Shown here in pieces: positions 56,555-64,000 of a stretch of DNA of 64,000 bases (its first letter is position 1; the number at the start of each line of letters is the position of its first letter). Both the position numbers and the translations under genes were made by a program. Below the pieces are notes generated by a model that saw nothing but the letters and a program-made list of their open reading frames with translations, had not been told where the DNA came from and did not search any database. Source of the DNA: Bacteroidota bacterium. GTDB taxonomy: Bacteria > Bacteroidota > Bacteroidia > Chitinophagales > Chitinophagaceae. The DNA lies in assembly GCA_018267705.1 (NCBI GenBank), contig JAFDXX010000001.1, positions 186,001 through 250,000 of the forward strand, read 5' to 3'.

Positions 56555-56612
56555 CCAATTGAAAATAGATAAATAATAATTATCATTGTTTATTGGCGTA
56601 TTCAATTATAAA

Positions 56613-56696
56613 GCCCGGGTGTTGAAATTGGTAGACAAGCCACTTTGAGGTGGTGGTGTTCGAAAGAACGTGCAAGTTCGAATCTTGTCTCGGGCA
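56613..56696 (+). tRNA. tRNA-Leu (GAG)
   Basis: An 84-nt class II tRNA. Acceptor GCCCGGG pairs with CTCGGGC (one G-T pair). Anticodon stem CCACT/GGTGG (one T-G pair) holds loop TTGAGGT with anticodon GAG (56647-56649), which reads CTC/CTT. The long variable arm GGTGTTCGAAAGAACGT is as in other Leu tRNAs. No terminator with a clear T-run is evident after it, though a short stem AAAGAGA/TCTCTTTT lies downstream. Confidence 0.95.
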
Positions 56697-56829
56697 CAAA
56701 ATGTAAAAGAGAATCTTTCAGTTCTCTTTTTTGTTTTGATAGAAATTATAATAATCTTCATTTCATAAAAAGAATGAAATGAAATAAAGATTTTAAAAAT
56801 CGAATATATATATTTGATAATCTCAACCC

Positions 56830-58362
56830 ATGAGTATATCAACTGCAAATAACATTACTATTATAGGTGGCGGAGCTTCGGCAAGTTTAGTTATTATAAA
56901 TTTTGTTCAAAGTATTCAACAATCACAAACTTTATCTAAACCTTATAATATTACTGTAATTAATCAAGATGAAGAATTTTGGAAAGGCATTGCATGGGGA
57001 AATAAATCTTCTATTAATGGATTAATACTCACTTCTGTAAACGAATTTTTAGCAGATCCCGATAAAGAATTGTTTTGCAATTGGGTAAAAGAAACATTGC
57101 CCGAGTGGACTAATTACTACCAACAAAACGGTGGTTTATTGGCAACACAATGGCTTAAAAAAAATATTCCTTTAATACAAAAAAATGATTGGAACAATAT
57201 TTATATACCTCGTTTTTTATTCGGAAATTATTTGCAATTACAATTAAATAACGCATTACAATATGCTGCCAATAACAATATTATTATATCAAAAATTATT
57301 GGTAAAGCTGTAAATATTCACCAACAAAACAATAATTCATATAAAATAATTATACAAAACAAAAGCAAAGAAACAACAGAAATTATTTCAGAAAAAGTTG
57401 TAGTAACCATTGGCTCTGCACCACAAAAAAAATTATTTAATGAAAGCTCCAACAAAGTTTTGTGTATTAATAATTTATATGAACAAAATATTAATGAGAA
57501 TTTGCAATTGCTGAAAAACAAATTAATAAATGATGAATTAAAAAACATTTTAGTAATTGGTACTAATGCAACGGCTTTAGAATTAATTTATTTGTTAGAA
57601 GAAGATAAGTTGTTTAATAAACTCATCAATAAAATTGTTTTTATTTCAACAAGCGGAAAGTTTCCGTTGGCAACAGCAAAACAGCAAGCAGCAAATGTAT
57701 ATGCACCACATCTTTCAAAAATTATTGAAGAAAATAAATACACCATCAACTGTTTGATAACTGCTGCTGCAAACGATTTGCAATTATCAGCTGCCACACA
57801 TGTACAAATGGATACTGTGCATTATATAATAAAAACAGTTAAACATTTATTATTGAATTTAAGTTGGAAAGATCAAGAAATGTTTATGGCAGTGCATGGC
57901 AATGAGTTAAGTAAAATTGTACGACATGCCGGTGAAGAATATTTAACACCGCTATACAATGGAATAAATACAAAAAAAATTGAAATTATAAAAGGCAGCT
58001 TTGAAAATATAAGCACCACCAACCATATAGCACAACTTACTTATAAAAACGAAGAAAATAATTTAACCACACACAATACGCCATTCTCGGTTGTAATAAA
58101 TTGTTCAGGCTCGTCTGATTTACATTATACCGAATCAGAATTATTACACAATTTAATTAACAGCAATTTGTGTAAAATAAATTTATCAAACAAAGGCATT
58201 CAGGTAAATGATTGTTTTGAAGCTTCACCCAATATTTATTTTTTCGGCCCATTACTAAATGGCAACTACACGGCAGCAATTCCTTATTGGCAACTAGAAA
58301 GCATTAGCAGAATTATAAAACTTGCACCCAAACTTGTAAGTTGTTTATTGCAAAAAAGTTAA
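56830..58362 (+). CDS. FAD/NAD(P)-binding protein (NAD_binding_9-like)
   Basis: 510 residues. The N-terminal dinucleotide-binding motif is NITIIGGGASASLVIINFV, followed by VINQDEEFWKGIAWG, a segment typical of FAD-NAD(P)-binding (NAD_binding_9) proteins that resemble HcaD/MjkD-type oxidoreductases. A second Rossmann-like site ILVIGTNATALELIYLL is near 236. The C-terminus ends in FFGPLLNGNYTAAIPYWQLE, with family-like Gly-Asn-Tyr. No partner oxidase or ferredoxin is adjacent; the reaction is unknown. It is separated from the next gene by 61 nt. Confidence 0.85.
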   Translation: MSISTANNITIIGGGASASLVIINFVQSIQQSQTLSKPYNITVINQDEEFWKGIAWGNKSSINGLILTSVNEFLADPDKELFCNWVKETLPEWTNYYQQNGGLLATQWLKKNIPLIQKNDWNNIYIPRFLFGNYLQLQLNNALQYAANNNIIISKIIGKAVNIHQQNNNSYKIIIQNKSKETTEIISEKVVVTIGSAPQKKLFNESSNKVLCINNLYEQNINENLQLLKNKLINDELKNILVIGTNATALELIYLLEEDKLFNKLINKIVFISTSGKFPLATAKQQAANVYAPHLSKIIEENKYTINCLITAAANDLQLSAATHVQMDTVHYIIKTVKHLLLNLSWKDQEMFMAVHGNELSKIVRHAGEEYLTPLYNGINTKKIEIIKGSFENISTTNHIAQLTYKNEENNLTTHNTPFSVVINCSGSSDLHYTESELLHNLINSNLCKINLSNKGIQVNDCFEASPNIYFFGPLLNGNYTAAIPYWQLESISRIIKLAPKLVSCLLQKS

Positions 58363-58423
58363 AGCCATACCAATAATTTCTATTTAAATTCTTTTATTTT
58401 TTATTATTTTTCAAAAAAATAAT

Positions 58424-59026
58424 TTGCATAAATCTGTTATATATAATTGGGGCTTTTGGGCATTGTTAAGCATGAATGGGTATATTATTTATTATTATTC
58501 ATTGCACCCCAACAGTTATTCAACTATAGTTGCATTGTATTGGGTGCAAAGTGTTTGTATAGGAATTTTTAATTTTCTTTCGTTAATAACGTTTCCTAAT
58601 ACAAATAATAAAATGAATTTTAGCGGGAAGACTATTGCAAATAATGGATGCTTCTCTGTTTTTTTCTTAGTGCATTACGGCATTTTTCATTTAGTGTATT
58701 TAATTTTTATTTTAGATGGTATTGTAAAAGTGAATCAAATAGATTTAAATCTTTTTAAAATAGCAGTACTCCTCATTCTTGTTAGTACGGCTATTAATTT
58801 CATTCAAGATAAAATAAAAACACATACAGAAGGAGCTAATTACGGCACTATGTTTATAATGCCTTACGCAAGAATAGTTCCTATGCATTTAATGATTTTA
58901 TTACCCAAATTTTTTAATATAAATGCACCTTATCTTTTCTTAATTTTAAAAACTTTAGCAGATATATTTATGTACTTTGTTTATCAAAAATGGTTGTTTA
59001 AACAAAGAAACAATTCTAATTTATAA
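58424..59026 (+). CDS. DUF6498-like membrane protein
   Basis: 200 residues with about six membrane helices. The order WVQSVCIGIFNFLSLI, FFLVHYGIFHLVYLIFIL and KTLADIFMYFVYQ matches my recollection of DUF6498 proteins of Bacteroidota; the function is unknown. The only upstream start is a TTG; ATG codons come too late to keep the first helix, so the start is moderately sure. It lies 3 nt before the DUF2130 gene, so they are almost certainly cotranscribed. Confidence 0.72.
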   Translation: MHKSVIYNWGFWALLSMNGYIIYYYSLHPNSYSTIVALYWVQSVCIGIFNFLSLITFPNTNNKMNFSGKTIANNGCFSVFFLVHYGIFHLVYLIFILDGIVKVNQIDLNLFKIAVLLILVSTAINFIQDKIKTHTEGANYGTMFIMPYARIVPMHLMILLPKFFNINAPYLFLILKTLADIFMYFVYQKWLFKQRNNSNL

Positions 59027-59029
59027 ATT

Positions 59030-60271
59030 ATGTCAAACTTTAATATAACATGCCCAAACTGTGGCAATCATTTTGAACCTACCGACGCATTACGAGATGA
59101 AATTCAAAAAGAATTAAACAACAAAGCAAAAGAATGGCAGGATAGAAAAGAAAAAGAATATCGTGATAAAGAATCTTCCTTTCAACAACAACTATTAGCA
59201 AAAGATGCAGAAATCAATAAAAAATTAAATGAAGAAAAACAAAAAATAGAAGAAACCTTAAGAAAAAATATTGGTAACGATTTTGAAAATAAAATGAAAC
59301 TGTTACAACAATCTGCTGCCGATAGCGAAGAAAAATTAAAAGAAGCCCGAAAAAAAGAATTAGAATATTTACAAAAAGAACAATTATTAAAAACAAAAGA
59401 AGAAGAATTAGATATTACAGTTCAAAAAAAATTATTAACCGAAAGAGAAAAAATAAAAGAACAACTACAAAAAGAAGAAACCGAAAAACTAAATTTAAAA
59501 GAACAAGAATTTAATTTACATATTAAAGAATTACAAAAGCAGTTAGACGATCAAAAAAAACTAACGGAAGAAATGAAACGCAAGCAAGAACAAGGCTCTA
59601 TGCAATTGCAAGGCGAGGTTCAAGAATTAATGTTAGAAGAAATTTTACGGAATACATTTCCGTTTGATAAAGTGGAAGAAGTAGGCAAAGGCGTACGTGG
59701 TGCAGATTGTATTCAAACCATACGAAACCAATTTGGTGTTGAAGCAGGAAAAATAATTTACGAAAGCAAACGCACCAAAGATTTTGCAAATGATTGGATT
59801 GAAAAACTAAAAACCGATATGCGAACATTAGGTGCAGATGTTGCTGTAATTGTAACACAAACTTTACCAAAAGATATGGAACGTTTTGGCGAAAAAGAAG
59901 GCGTATATATCTGTACATTTAATGAAGTAAGAAGCGTATCACTTTTACTTCGCAATGCTGTATTGAAAATTTTTGAAGCTAAAAAAAGTCAAGAAAATAA
60001 AGGCGATAAAATGACGATGTTGTATGATTATTTAATAGGCAATGAATTTAATGAACAATGGAAAGCCATTCGCGAAGGATTTATGAGCATGAAACTATCT
60101 ATTCAAAAAGAAAGAGATGCAATGGAAAAATTATGGAAAGCACGCGAAAAACAACTAGAAAAAGTATTACTAAACGCTGCACATATTAAAGGTTCGGTTG
60201 AAGGTATTGCAGGTGCCGATGCCGTTAATCTTAACTTATTAGAAAACGATGATATTACATTGATTGATTAA
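59030..60271 (+). CDS. DUF2130 protein: zinc-ribbon half, coiled coil, PD-(D/E)XK-like domain
   Basis: 413 residues. The N-terminus has a lone CxxC (C8 and C11, FNITCPNCGNHFEPTDAL), like half of a zinc ribbon. Residues of about 20-195 are a Lys/Glu/Gln coiled coil. The C-terminal DUF2130 domain (about 196-385) begins with LQGEVQELMLEEILRNTFPF. D226 in GADC, then E245 and K247 in YESKRT, are spaced like the PD-(D/E)XK nuclease core. The biological role of the family is not established. It sits between the DUF6498 gene and a kinase-like gene, with 3 nt and 2 nt gaps. Confidence 0.88.
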   Translation: MSNFNITCPNCGNHFEPTDALRDEIQKELNNKAKEWQDRKEKEYRDKESSFQQQLLAKDAEINKKLNEEKQKIEETLRKNIGNDFENKMKLLQQSAADSEEKLKEARKKELEYLQKEQLLKTKEEELDITVQKKLLTEREKIKEQLQKEETEKLNLKEQEFNLHIKELQKQLDDQKKLTEEMKRKQEQGSMQLQGEVQELMLEEILRNTFPFDKVEEVGKGVRGADCIQTIRNQFGVEAGKIIYESKRTKDFANDWIEKLKTDMRTLGADVAVIVTQTLPKDMERFGEKEGVYICTFNEVRSVSLLLRNAVLKIFEAKKSQENKGDKMTMLYDYLIGNEFNEQWKAIREGFMSMKLSIQKERDAMEKLWKAREKQLEKVLLNAAHIKGSVEGIAGADAVNLNLLENDDITLID

Positions 60272-60273
60272 TA

Positions 60274-61371
60274 ATGAACACCTCTAATATTCAAAATATT
60301 CATACCGATAAACCAAGCAGAAAAAAACCTATTTTTCCTGTTAACCAAAAACTGCGTCATTACCTTAAACAATATGGCAGAGAAGTTGCCTTACCTGTTG
60401 AGTATAAAGATTTACAAAGATTTATTTACACCGTTCCTTTAAAAGATAGAAACAACAACAACACCTTTTGGGAAACAGTAAGTTACGATATGAATGAATG
60501 GAAATGGCTTCGCGAAAACCTCGTAAAAATTTATGCTATATTAAAAACAGAAGGTGATATGAGTTTTGTTAATCATCTTGATGTTGCCAGAATAGATTTT
60601 TGTTATTTTGGAAACAGCCAACCTTTTCGTATTCGAATAAAAAATAAATTAAATGATAATTACGATCATTATTATATAAAACAAGCCGATGCAAGCCGTG
60701 TGTATGGGTTAGAATTAGAACATCTGTTATCTCCCAACCGTATCACCTTTTTCACAAACAAAAACACATTAATAGAAGAACATATTCCCGGCATTCCCGG
60801 CGATGTTTTTGTTGCCGAATATTTACACAACAGCAACACCAATTTAATTAGATTGGCAAAAGAATTTGTAAAGTTTAATGAACGATGCTTTGTGCAACTT
60901 TTAGGCGATATGCGTAGTTATAACTTTGTAGTAAATATTATACCCGATATTGAAGATTATCAATATAGAATACGTGCCATAGATTTTGATCAACAATGTT
61001 ATGAAGGAAGAAAAAATTTATATCTCCCCCAATTCTTTAAAGAAAACAAACCTTTTGTAGATGTTGTAAGCACACATTTAGATGTCGAAAGTATTGCACA
61101 ATATCAAACAGAAGAAAAAACAATGATGACATTTAGATTAGTATCGGCACGTTACAGAGTAAAAGAACTTTTAGACATTATGACGATTGATAAAATCTCA
61201 ATTCCCGAAAAATTAGAACAATTAAAACATGAATTGTATTTGCATTTTAATAAAGCCACTACCTTTTTAAAACCCACAACTATGGGGCAATTAGTAAAAA
61301 CACAATTAAAAAAATCTTTACAAAAAAATTTAATGTTAGTACCTAAAACAAAAAGCAAAATAGCCGATTAG
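60274..61371 (+). CDS. Hypothetical protein with protein-kinase-like fold features
   Basis: 365 residues of no family I recognise. The sequence nonetheless follows the order of a kinase-like fold: a beta-3-like Lys (K136 in YYIKQAD), helix-C-like Glu (E147/E149), a strand NRITFF, a hinge-like TLIEEHIPGIPGDV (165-178), a catalytic-loop-like GDMRSYN with D212 and N217 (D-x4-N), and a metal-binding IDFD (D237, D239). An N-terminal 130 residues and a C-terminal helical tail flank this core. It begins 2 nt after DUF2130 and is followed by a strong terminator. The fold is inference; activity is unknown. Confidence 0.75.
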   Translation: MNTSNIQNIHTDKPSRKKPIFPVNQKLRHYLKQYGREVALPVEYKDLQRFIYTVPLKDRNNNNTFWETVSYDMNEWKWLRENLVKIYAILKTEGDMSFVNHLDVARIDFCYFGNSQPFRIRIKNKLNDNYDHYYIKQADASRVYGLELEHLLSPNRITFFTNKNTLIEEHIPGIPGDVFVAEYLHNSNTNLIRLAKEFVKFNERCFVQLLGDMRSYNFVVNIIPDIEDYQYRIRAIDFDQQCYEGRKNLYLPQFFKENKPFVDVVSTHLDVESIAQYQTEEKTMMTFRLVSARYRVKELLDIMTIDKISIPEKLEQLKHELYLHFNKATTFLKPTTMGQLVKTQLKKSLQKNLMLVPKTKSKIAD

Positions 61372-61380
61372 CATCATAAA

Positions 61381-61409
61381 AAAAGATTATCATTTTCAGA
61401 TAATCTTTT
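61381..61409. terminator. Bidirectional terminator, kinase-like gene / tRNA-Cys
   Basis: AAAAGATTATC (61381-61391) pairs perfectly with GATAATCTTTT (61399-61409) over 11 bp around ATTTTCA. It closes the DUF6498-DUF2130-kinase-like transcript (+) and the tRNA-Cys transcript (-). Confidence 0.88.
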
Positions 61410-61417
61410 GATAGAAG

Positions 61418-61488
61418 AGGTCCCGAGCGGATTCGAACCGCTGTAGAAGCTTTTGCAGAGCTCTGCCTAGCCACTCGGCCACAGGACC
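61418..61488 (-). tRNA. tRNA-Cys (GCA)
   Basis: A 71-nt cloverleaf on the minus strand: acceptor GGTCCTG/CGGGACC (one G-T pair), loop CTGCAAA with anticodon GCA (plus strand 61454-61456), and T arm GCGGTTCGAATCCGC. It lies alone between two plus-strand genes. Confidence 0.95.
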
Positions 61489-61589
61489 ATTTTAGTTTTA
61501 GCAGGCTGCGAAAATAAAGCATCGTAACTAATTTCAAAATTCTAATTTTACAAACTATTTTAAATTGCTTACCTATAAAAAAAACAAAC

Positions 61590-62462
61590 ATGAACAGAAT
61601 TGCAGAAAGTGAATTAATTATTACAAAAAGAGGTGCTATTTATCATATTGATTTAACACCTGAAGAAGTTGCAGATACCATTATTACCGTTGGTGATCCT
61701 GGGCGTGTAGCCAAAGTAAGTAAATACTTTGATTCTATTGAAGTAAAACAAGAACATAGAGAGTTTGTTAGCCACACCGGTTATATTGGTAAAAAAAGAA
61801 TTACAGTTATTTCAACAGGCATTGGACCCGATAATATTGATATTGCCATTAATGAGTTAGATGCACTAAAAAATATTGATTTGGCTACCAGAACCATTAA
61901 AGAAAAACATACACCTTTAACCATTATTCGTTTAGGCACATCGGGGGCTTTACAAAATCATATTCCGGTAGATAGTTTAGTAGTTGGCACACACGGTTTA
62001 GGTTTAGATAATTTGTTGCATTATTATCAACTAAACAATAACAATGAAGAACAAGAAATACTCCAACAATTTTTGGCACATACACAACTAACAGGTAATA
62101 TTCAACCTTATTTAGCCACAGCCGGAGCAAGTGTAATCAAACATTTTGTTAATGGCTTTCATCATGGCATTACCGTTACCTGTCCGGGGTTTTATGGCCC
62201 GCAAGGCAGAGTATTACGTTTAGGATTATCAAACCCAATGTTGGTTGAAAGACTTACTACATTTAAGTTTGGCAATCATTTCATCAGCAATTTTGAAATG
62301 GAAACAAGTGCTATTTATGGGTTAGGAAAATTATTAGGTCATAATTGTTTAGCCGTAAATGTTATTGTTGCTAATCGTGTAAGAAAAGAATTTAGTAAAG
62401 ATGGAGATGCAGCAGTTGAAAAATTATTACAAACCTGCTTACCAATTATTGAAAAAATATAA
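61590..62462 (+). CDS. Nucleoside phosphorylase (uridine phosphorylase-like)
   Basis: 290 residues of the PNP_UDP_1 family, which splits nucleosides with phosphate to a base and ribose 1-phosphate. The phosphate-binding loop GDPGRVAKVSKYF is at about 35-47. RLGTSGALQ is the conserved base/phosphate block near 113, and FEMETSAIYGLGKLLGHN includes the Glu-Met-Glu that contacts the ribose. The length is a little longer than E. coli Udp (253) with a hexamer-type family pattern. Exact base preference is not readable. It is monocistronic in appearance. Confidence 0.9.
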   Translation: MNRIAESELIITKRGAIYHIDLTPEEVADTIITVGDPGRVAKVSKYFDSIEVKQEHREFVSHTGYIGKKRITVISTGIGPDNIDIAINELDALKNIDLATRTIKEKHTPLTIIRLGTSGALQNHIPVDSLVVGTHGLGLDNLLHYYQLNNNNEEQEILQQFLAHTQLTGNIQPYLATAGASVIKHFVNGFHHGITVTCPGFYGPQGRVLRLGLSNPMLVERLTTFKFGNHFISNFEMETSAIYGLGKLLGHNCLAVNVIVANRVRKEFSKDGDAAVEKLLQTCLPIIEKI

Positions 62463-62629
62463 TTGAAGTTGTGTGTAAACCCAATAATAAAAAAATATCC
62501 ATTATTAAAACAGCAATGAATAAAGAAACTGAAAATTTGTGTAGAATCTATTAGCAAGCGGCTTTCAAAAACAATTAATAATCTTGAATTGTAATTCTCA
62601 GCAACTATTCTTTATTCACTTTTCACATC

Positions 62630-63409
62630 ATGCAATATACATTCTATAAATATCAAGGCACCGGAAACGATTTTATTATTCTAGATAATAGAGAAGGAAA
62701 AATAACGCTAACACCCGAACAAATAAATAAACTATGCGATAGAAAATTTGGTATTGGTGCCGATGGATTAATGATGTTGAATACAAGCAATAAATACGAT
62801 TTTGAAATGTATTATGTGAATGCCGATGGTAAACCAAGTACCATGTGTGGCAATGGTGGCAGATGTTTAACAAAATTTGCTTACGATACTGGCATGAAAA
62901 AAGATACCTATAAATTTTGGGCTATTGATGGAGAACATGAGGCAATACTGTCAGACAATAATTGGATTAATTTAAAAATGCAAGATGTAAACTCTATTGA
63001 AAACAAAAACGGAGATTATATTTTAAACACCGGATCATTACACTTTGTAAAAAACACAAATAATGTAATGGATATAAACGTTTTTAAAGAAGGCCGTGAA
63101 ATACGCTACAGTAAAGAGTTTGAGCAAAACGGCATCAACGTAAATTTTGTAGAAGCAACCGATGAAGATGCTATCACAGTTCGTACATACGAGCGTGGTG
63201 TAGAAAACGAAACATTAAGTTGCGGAACAGGTGCTACGGCAAGTGCATTGGTGTATTACCATAATGAAACAGGATTCAACAGAATAGAAATAAAAACATT
63301 AGGTGGAAATTTGGCAGTAGAATTTAATCGCATGAATGATAATACCTACAACAATATTTGGCTTTGTGGCCCGGCTGCTTTTGTGTTTAAAGGTGAAATT
63401 GAAATATAG
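62630..63409 (+). CDS. dapF: Diaminopimelate epimerase
   Basis: Converts LL- to meso-diaminopimelate for peptidoglycan and lysine. The 259 residues include KYQGTGNDFIILDN at the N-terminus. The first catalytic Cys lies in MCGNGGRCL (about 72-80) and the second in LSCGTGATASALVYY near 199. The pseudo-repeated two-lobed fold with GIGADGLMML is conserved. It is followed 38 nt later by the NUDIX gene on the same strand. Confidence 0.96.
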   Translation: MQYTFYKYQGTGNDFIILDNREGKITLTPEQINKLCDRKFGIGADGLMMLNTSNKYDFEMYYVNADGKPSTMCGNGGRCLTKFAYDTGMKKDTYKFWAIDGEHEAILSDNNWINLKMQDVNSIENKNGDYILNTGSLHFVKNTNNVMDINVFKEGREIRYSKEFEQNGINVNFVEATDEDAITVRTYERGVENETLSCGTGATASALVYYHNETGFNRIEIKTLGGNLAVEFNRMNDNTYNNIWLCGPAAFVFKGEIEI

Positions 63410-63447
63410 TTTTCAATATTCTATTTTAATAAGCTTTATGCTAACCA

Positions 63448-63942
63448 ATGAGTAATGCAACAAATAATATTATTCCTACAAAATTTACAATAAGAGTTTA
63501 TGGCATTTTAATAGATGAACACAAAAGAGTTTTAGTAAGCGACGAATTTATACGCGGCAATTATTTTACAAAATTTCCCGGCGGTGGTTTAGAAGTAGGA
63601 GAAGGCACTAAAGATTGTTTAAAAAGAGAATTTAAAGAAGAAACCAATTTAGATATTATTGTAGGAAAACATATTTATACAACCGATTATTATCAACCCT
63701 CTGCATTTGATTTTAACGATCAAATTATTTCTATTTATTATTATGCACATGCCAATAACCTGAGTGACTTAAGTTTATTGCATACCAAAACAAAACCTTT
63801 TGATTTTTCTATAAACCAAATTGCCAATGCACAAAAACAAGCCGAAGTTTTGCGTTGGGTTGATTGGAATAATTTGAAAGAAGAAACAGTGCATTTACCT
63901 ATTGATAAACACGTAATAAAAATTTTGAAAGAAAGTGAATAG
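63448..63942 (+). CDS. NUDIX hydrolase
   Basis: 164 residues with a NUDIX box GGGLEVGEGTKDCLKREFKE followed by ET (about 49-70), which fits Gx5Ex7REUxEE. It hydrolyses a nucleoside diphosphate linked to another group; the substrate cannot be told. No signal peptide is present. It follows dapF and may share its transcript. The last 58 nt of the window hold no recognised feature. Confidence 0.9.
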   Translation: MSNATNNIIPTKFTIRVYGILIDEHKRVLVSDEFIRGNYFTKFPGGGLEVGEGTKDCLKREFKEETNLDIIVGKHIYTTDYYQPSAFDFNDQIISIYYYAHANNLSDLSLLHTKTKPFDFSINQIANAQKQAEVLRWVDWNNLKEETVHLPIDKHVIKILKESE

Positions 63943-64000
63943 ATAACTTTTTACCCATTCTAAACGCAACGCATCAACTGCATTAATTTATAGCTTTATT

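Overview
The window is low-GC bacterial chromosome, densely and ordinarily coding. It most likely comes from a Bacteroidota species, and the gene content fits the Chitinophagaceae best (inference). The reasons are: Bacteroidota-type promoters (TTTG, about 19 nt, TAnnTTTG) in front of many genes; an ATP-type PEP carboxykinase; a fused five-helix sdhC in an sdhC-A-B order; DUF6702/HupE/M1-peptidase, ddl/PASTA and LuxC-like reductase/ferredoxin pairs; and DUF4954 and DUF5686 proteins. No phage, insertion sequence, CRISPR array or rRNA was found, and no gene-free stretch exceeds about 260 nt.

Layout. 0-2.8 kb: tRNA-Thr, -Tyr, -Gly, -Thr, then tuf, tRNA-Trp, secE and nusG, a classic translation/transcription cluster that stops at a strong terminator instead of continuing into rplKAJL-rpoBC. 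2.9-12.8 kb: pckA, a GlcD-like oxidase, an outer-membrane barrel, a zinc alcohol dehydrogenase, an MFS exporter and the divergent DUF6702 / HupE-M1 peptidase group. 13-17.4 kb: rpoC alone, with its own promoter and a structured leader but no rpoB. 17.5-28.6 kb: a Skp/OmpH-like chaperone, APC permease, hldE1 kinase, DUF4197, TonB, folC, a TPMT-like methyltransferase, lplA, a triple-DUF2249 protein, tsaD and a MacB-like permease. 28.8-32.8 kb: the succinate dehydrogenase operon with a small lipoprotein gene inserted between sdhA and sdhB. 32.8-41.4 kb: DUF4954, glmS, a periplasmic-binding-fold protein, guaA, and an acyl-CoA reductase divergent from a dicluster ferredoxin. 41.4-44.1 kb: a candidate small RNA, ddl, a PASTA protein, a rhodanese and a YHS lipoprotein. 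44.3-48.3 kb: ispD convergent with a three-gene surface-glycan operon (oxidoreductase, sugar-phosphate transferase, FemAB/GNAT-like), then an unknown gene. 48.5-56.6 kb: a class A beta-lactamase-like hydrolase, dnaK, a DUF5686 protein, GtrA and argS. 56.6-64 kb: tRNA-Leu, a FAD/NAD(P)-binding protein, a DUF6498 membrane protein, a DUF2130 nuclease-like protein followed at once by an undescribed kinase-like protein, tRNA-Cys, a nucleoside phosphorylase, dapF and a NUDIX hydrolase.

How the genes work together. Most are housekeeping: translation (tuf, argS, tsaD, tRNAs), transcription (rpoC, nusG), central metabolism (pckA, sdh), envelope precursors (glmS, ddl, dapF, ispD, hldE1), cofactors (folC, lplA), protein export and folding (secE, dnaK, OmpH).

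The observations most worth a second look are the break-up of the rpoBC region, mutually exclusive pairings in the rpoC leader, a promoter-hairpins-terminator unit that looks like a small RNA near 41.4 kb, a protein-kinase-like fold paired with DUF2130, and the gene inserted in the sdh operon. I saw no large novel multi-gene system. The DUF2130/kinase-like pair is the best candidate for something undescribed.
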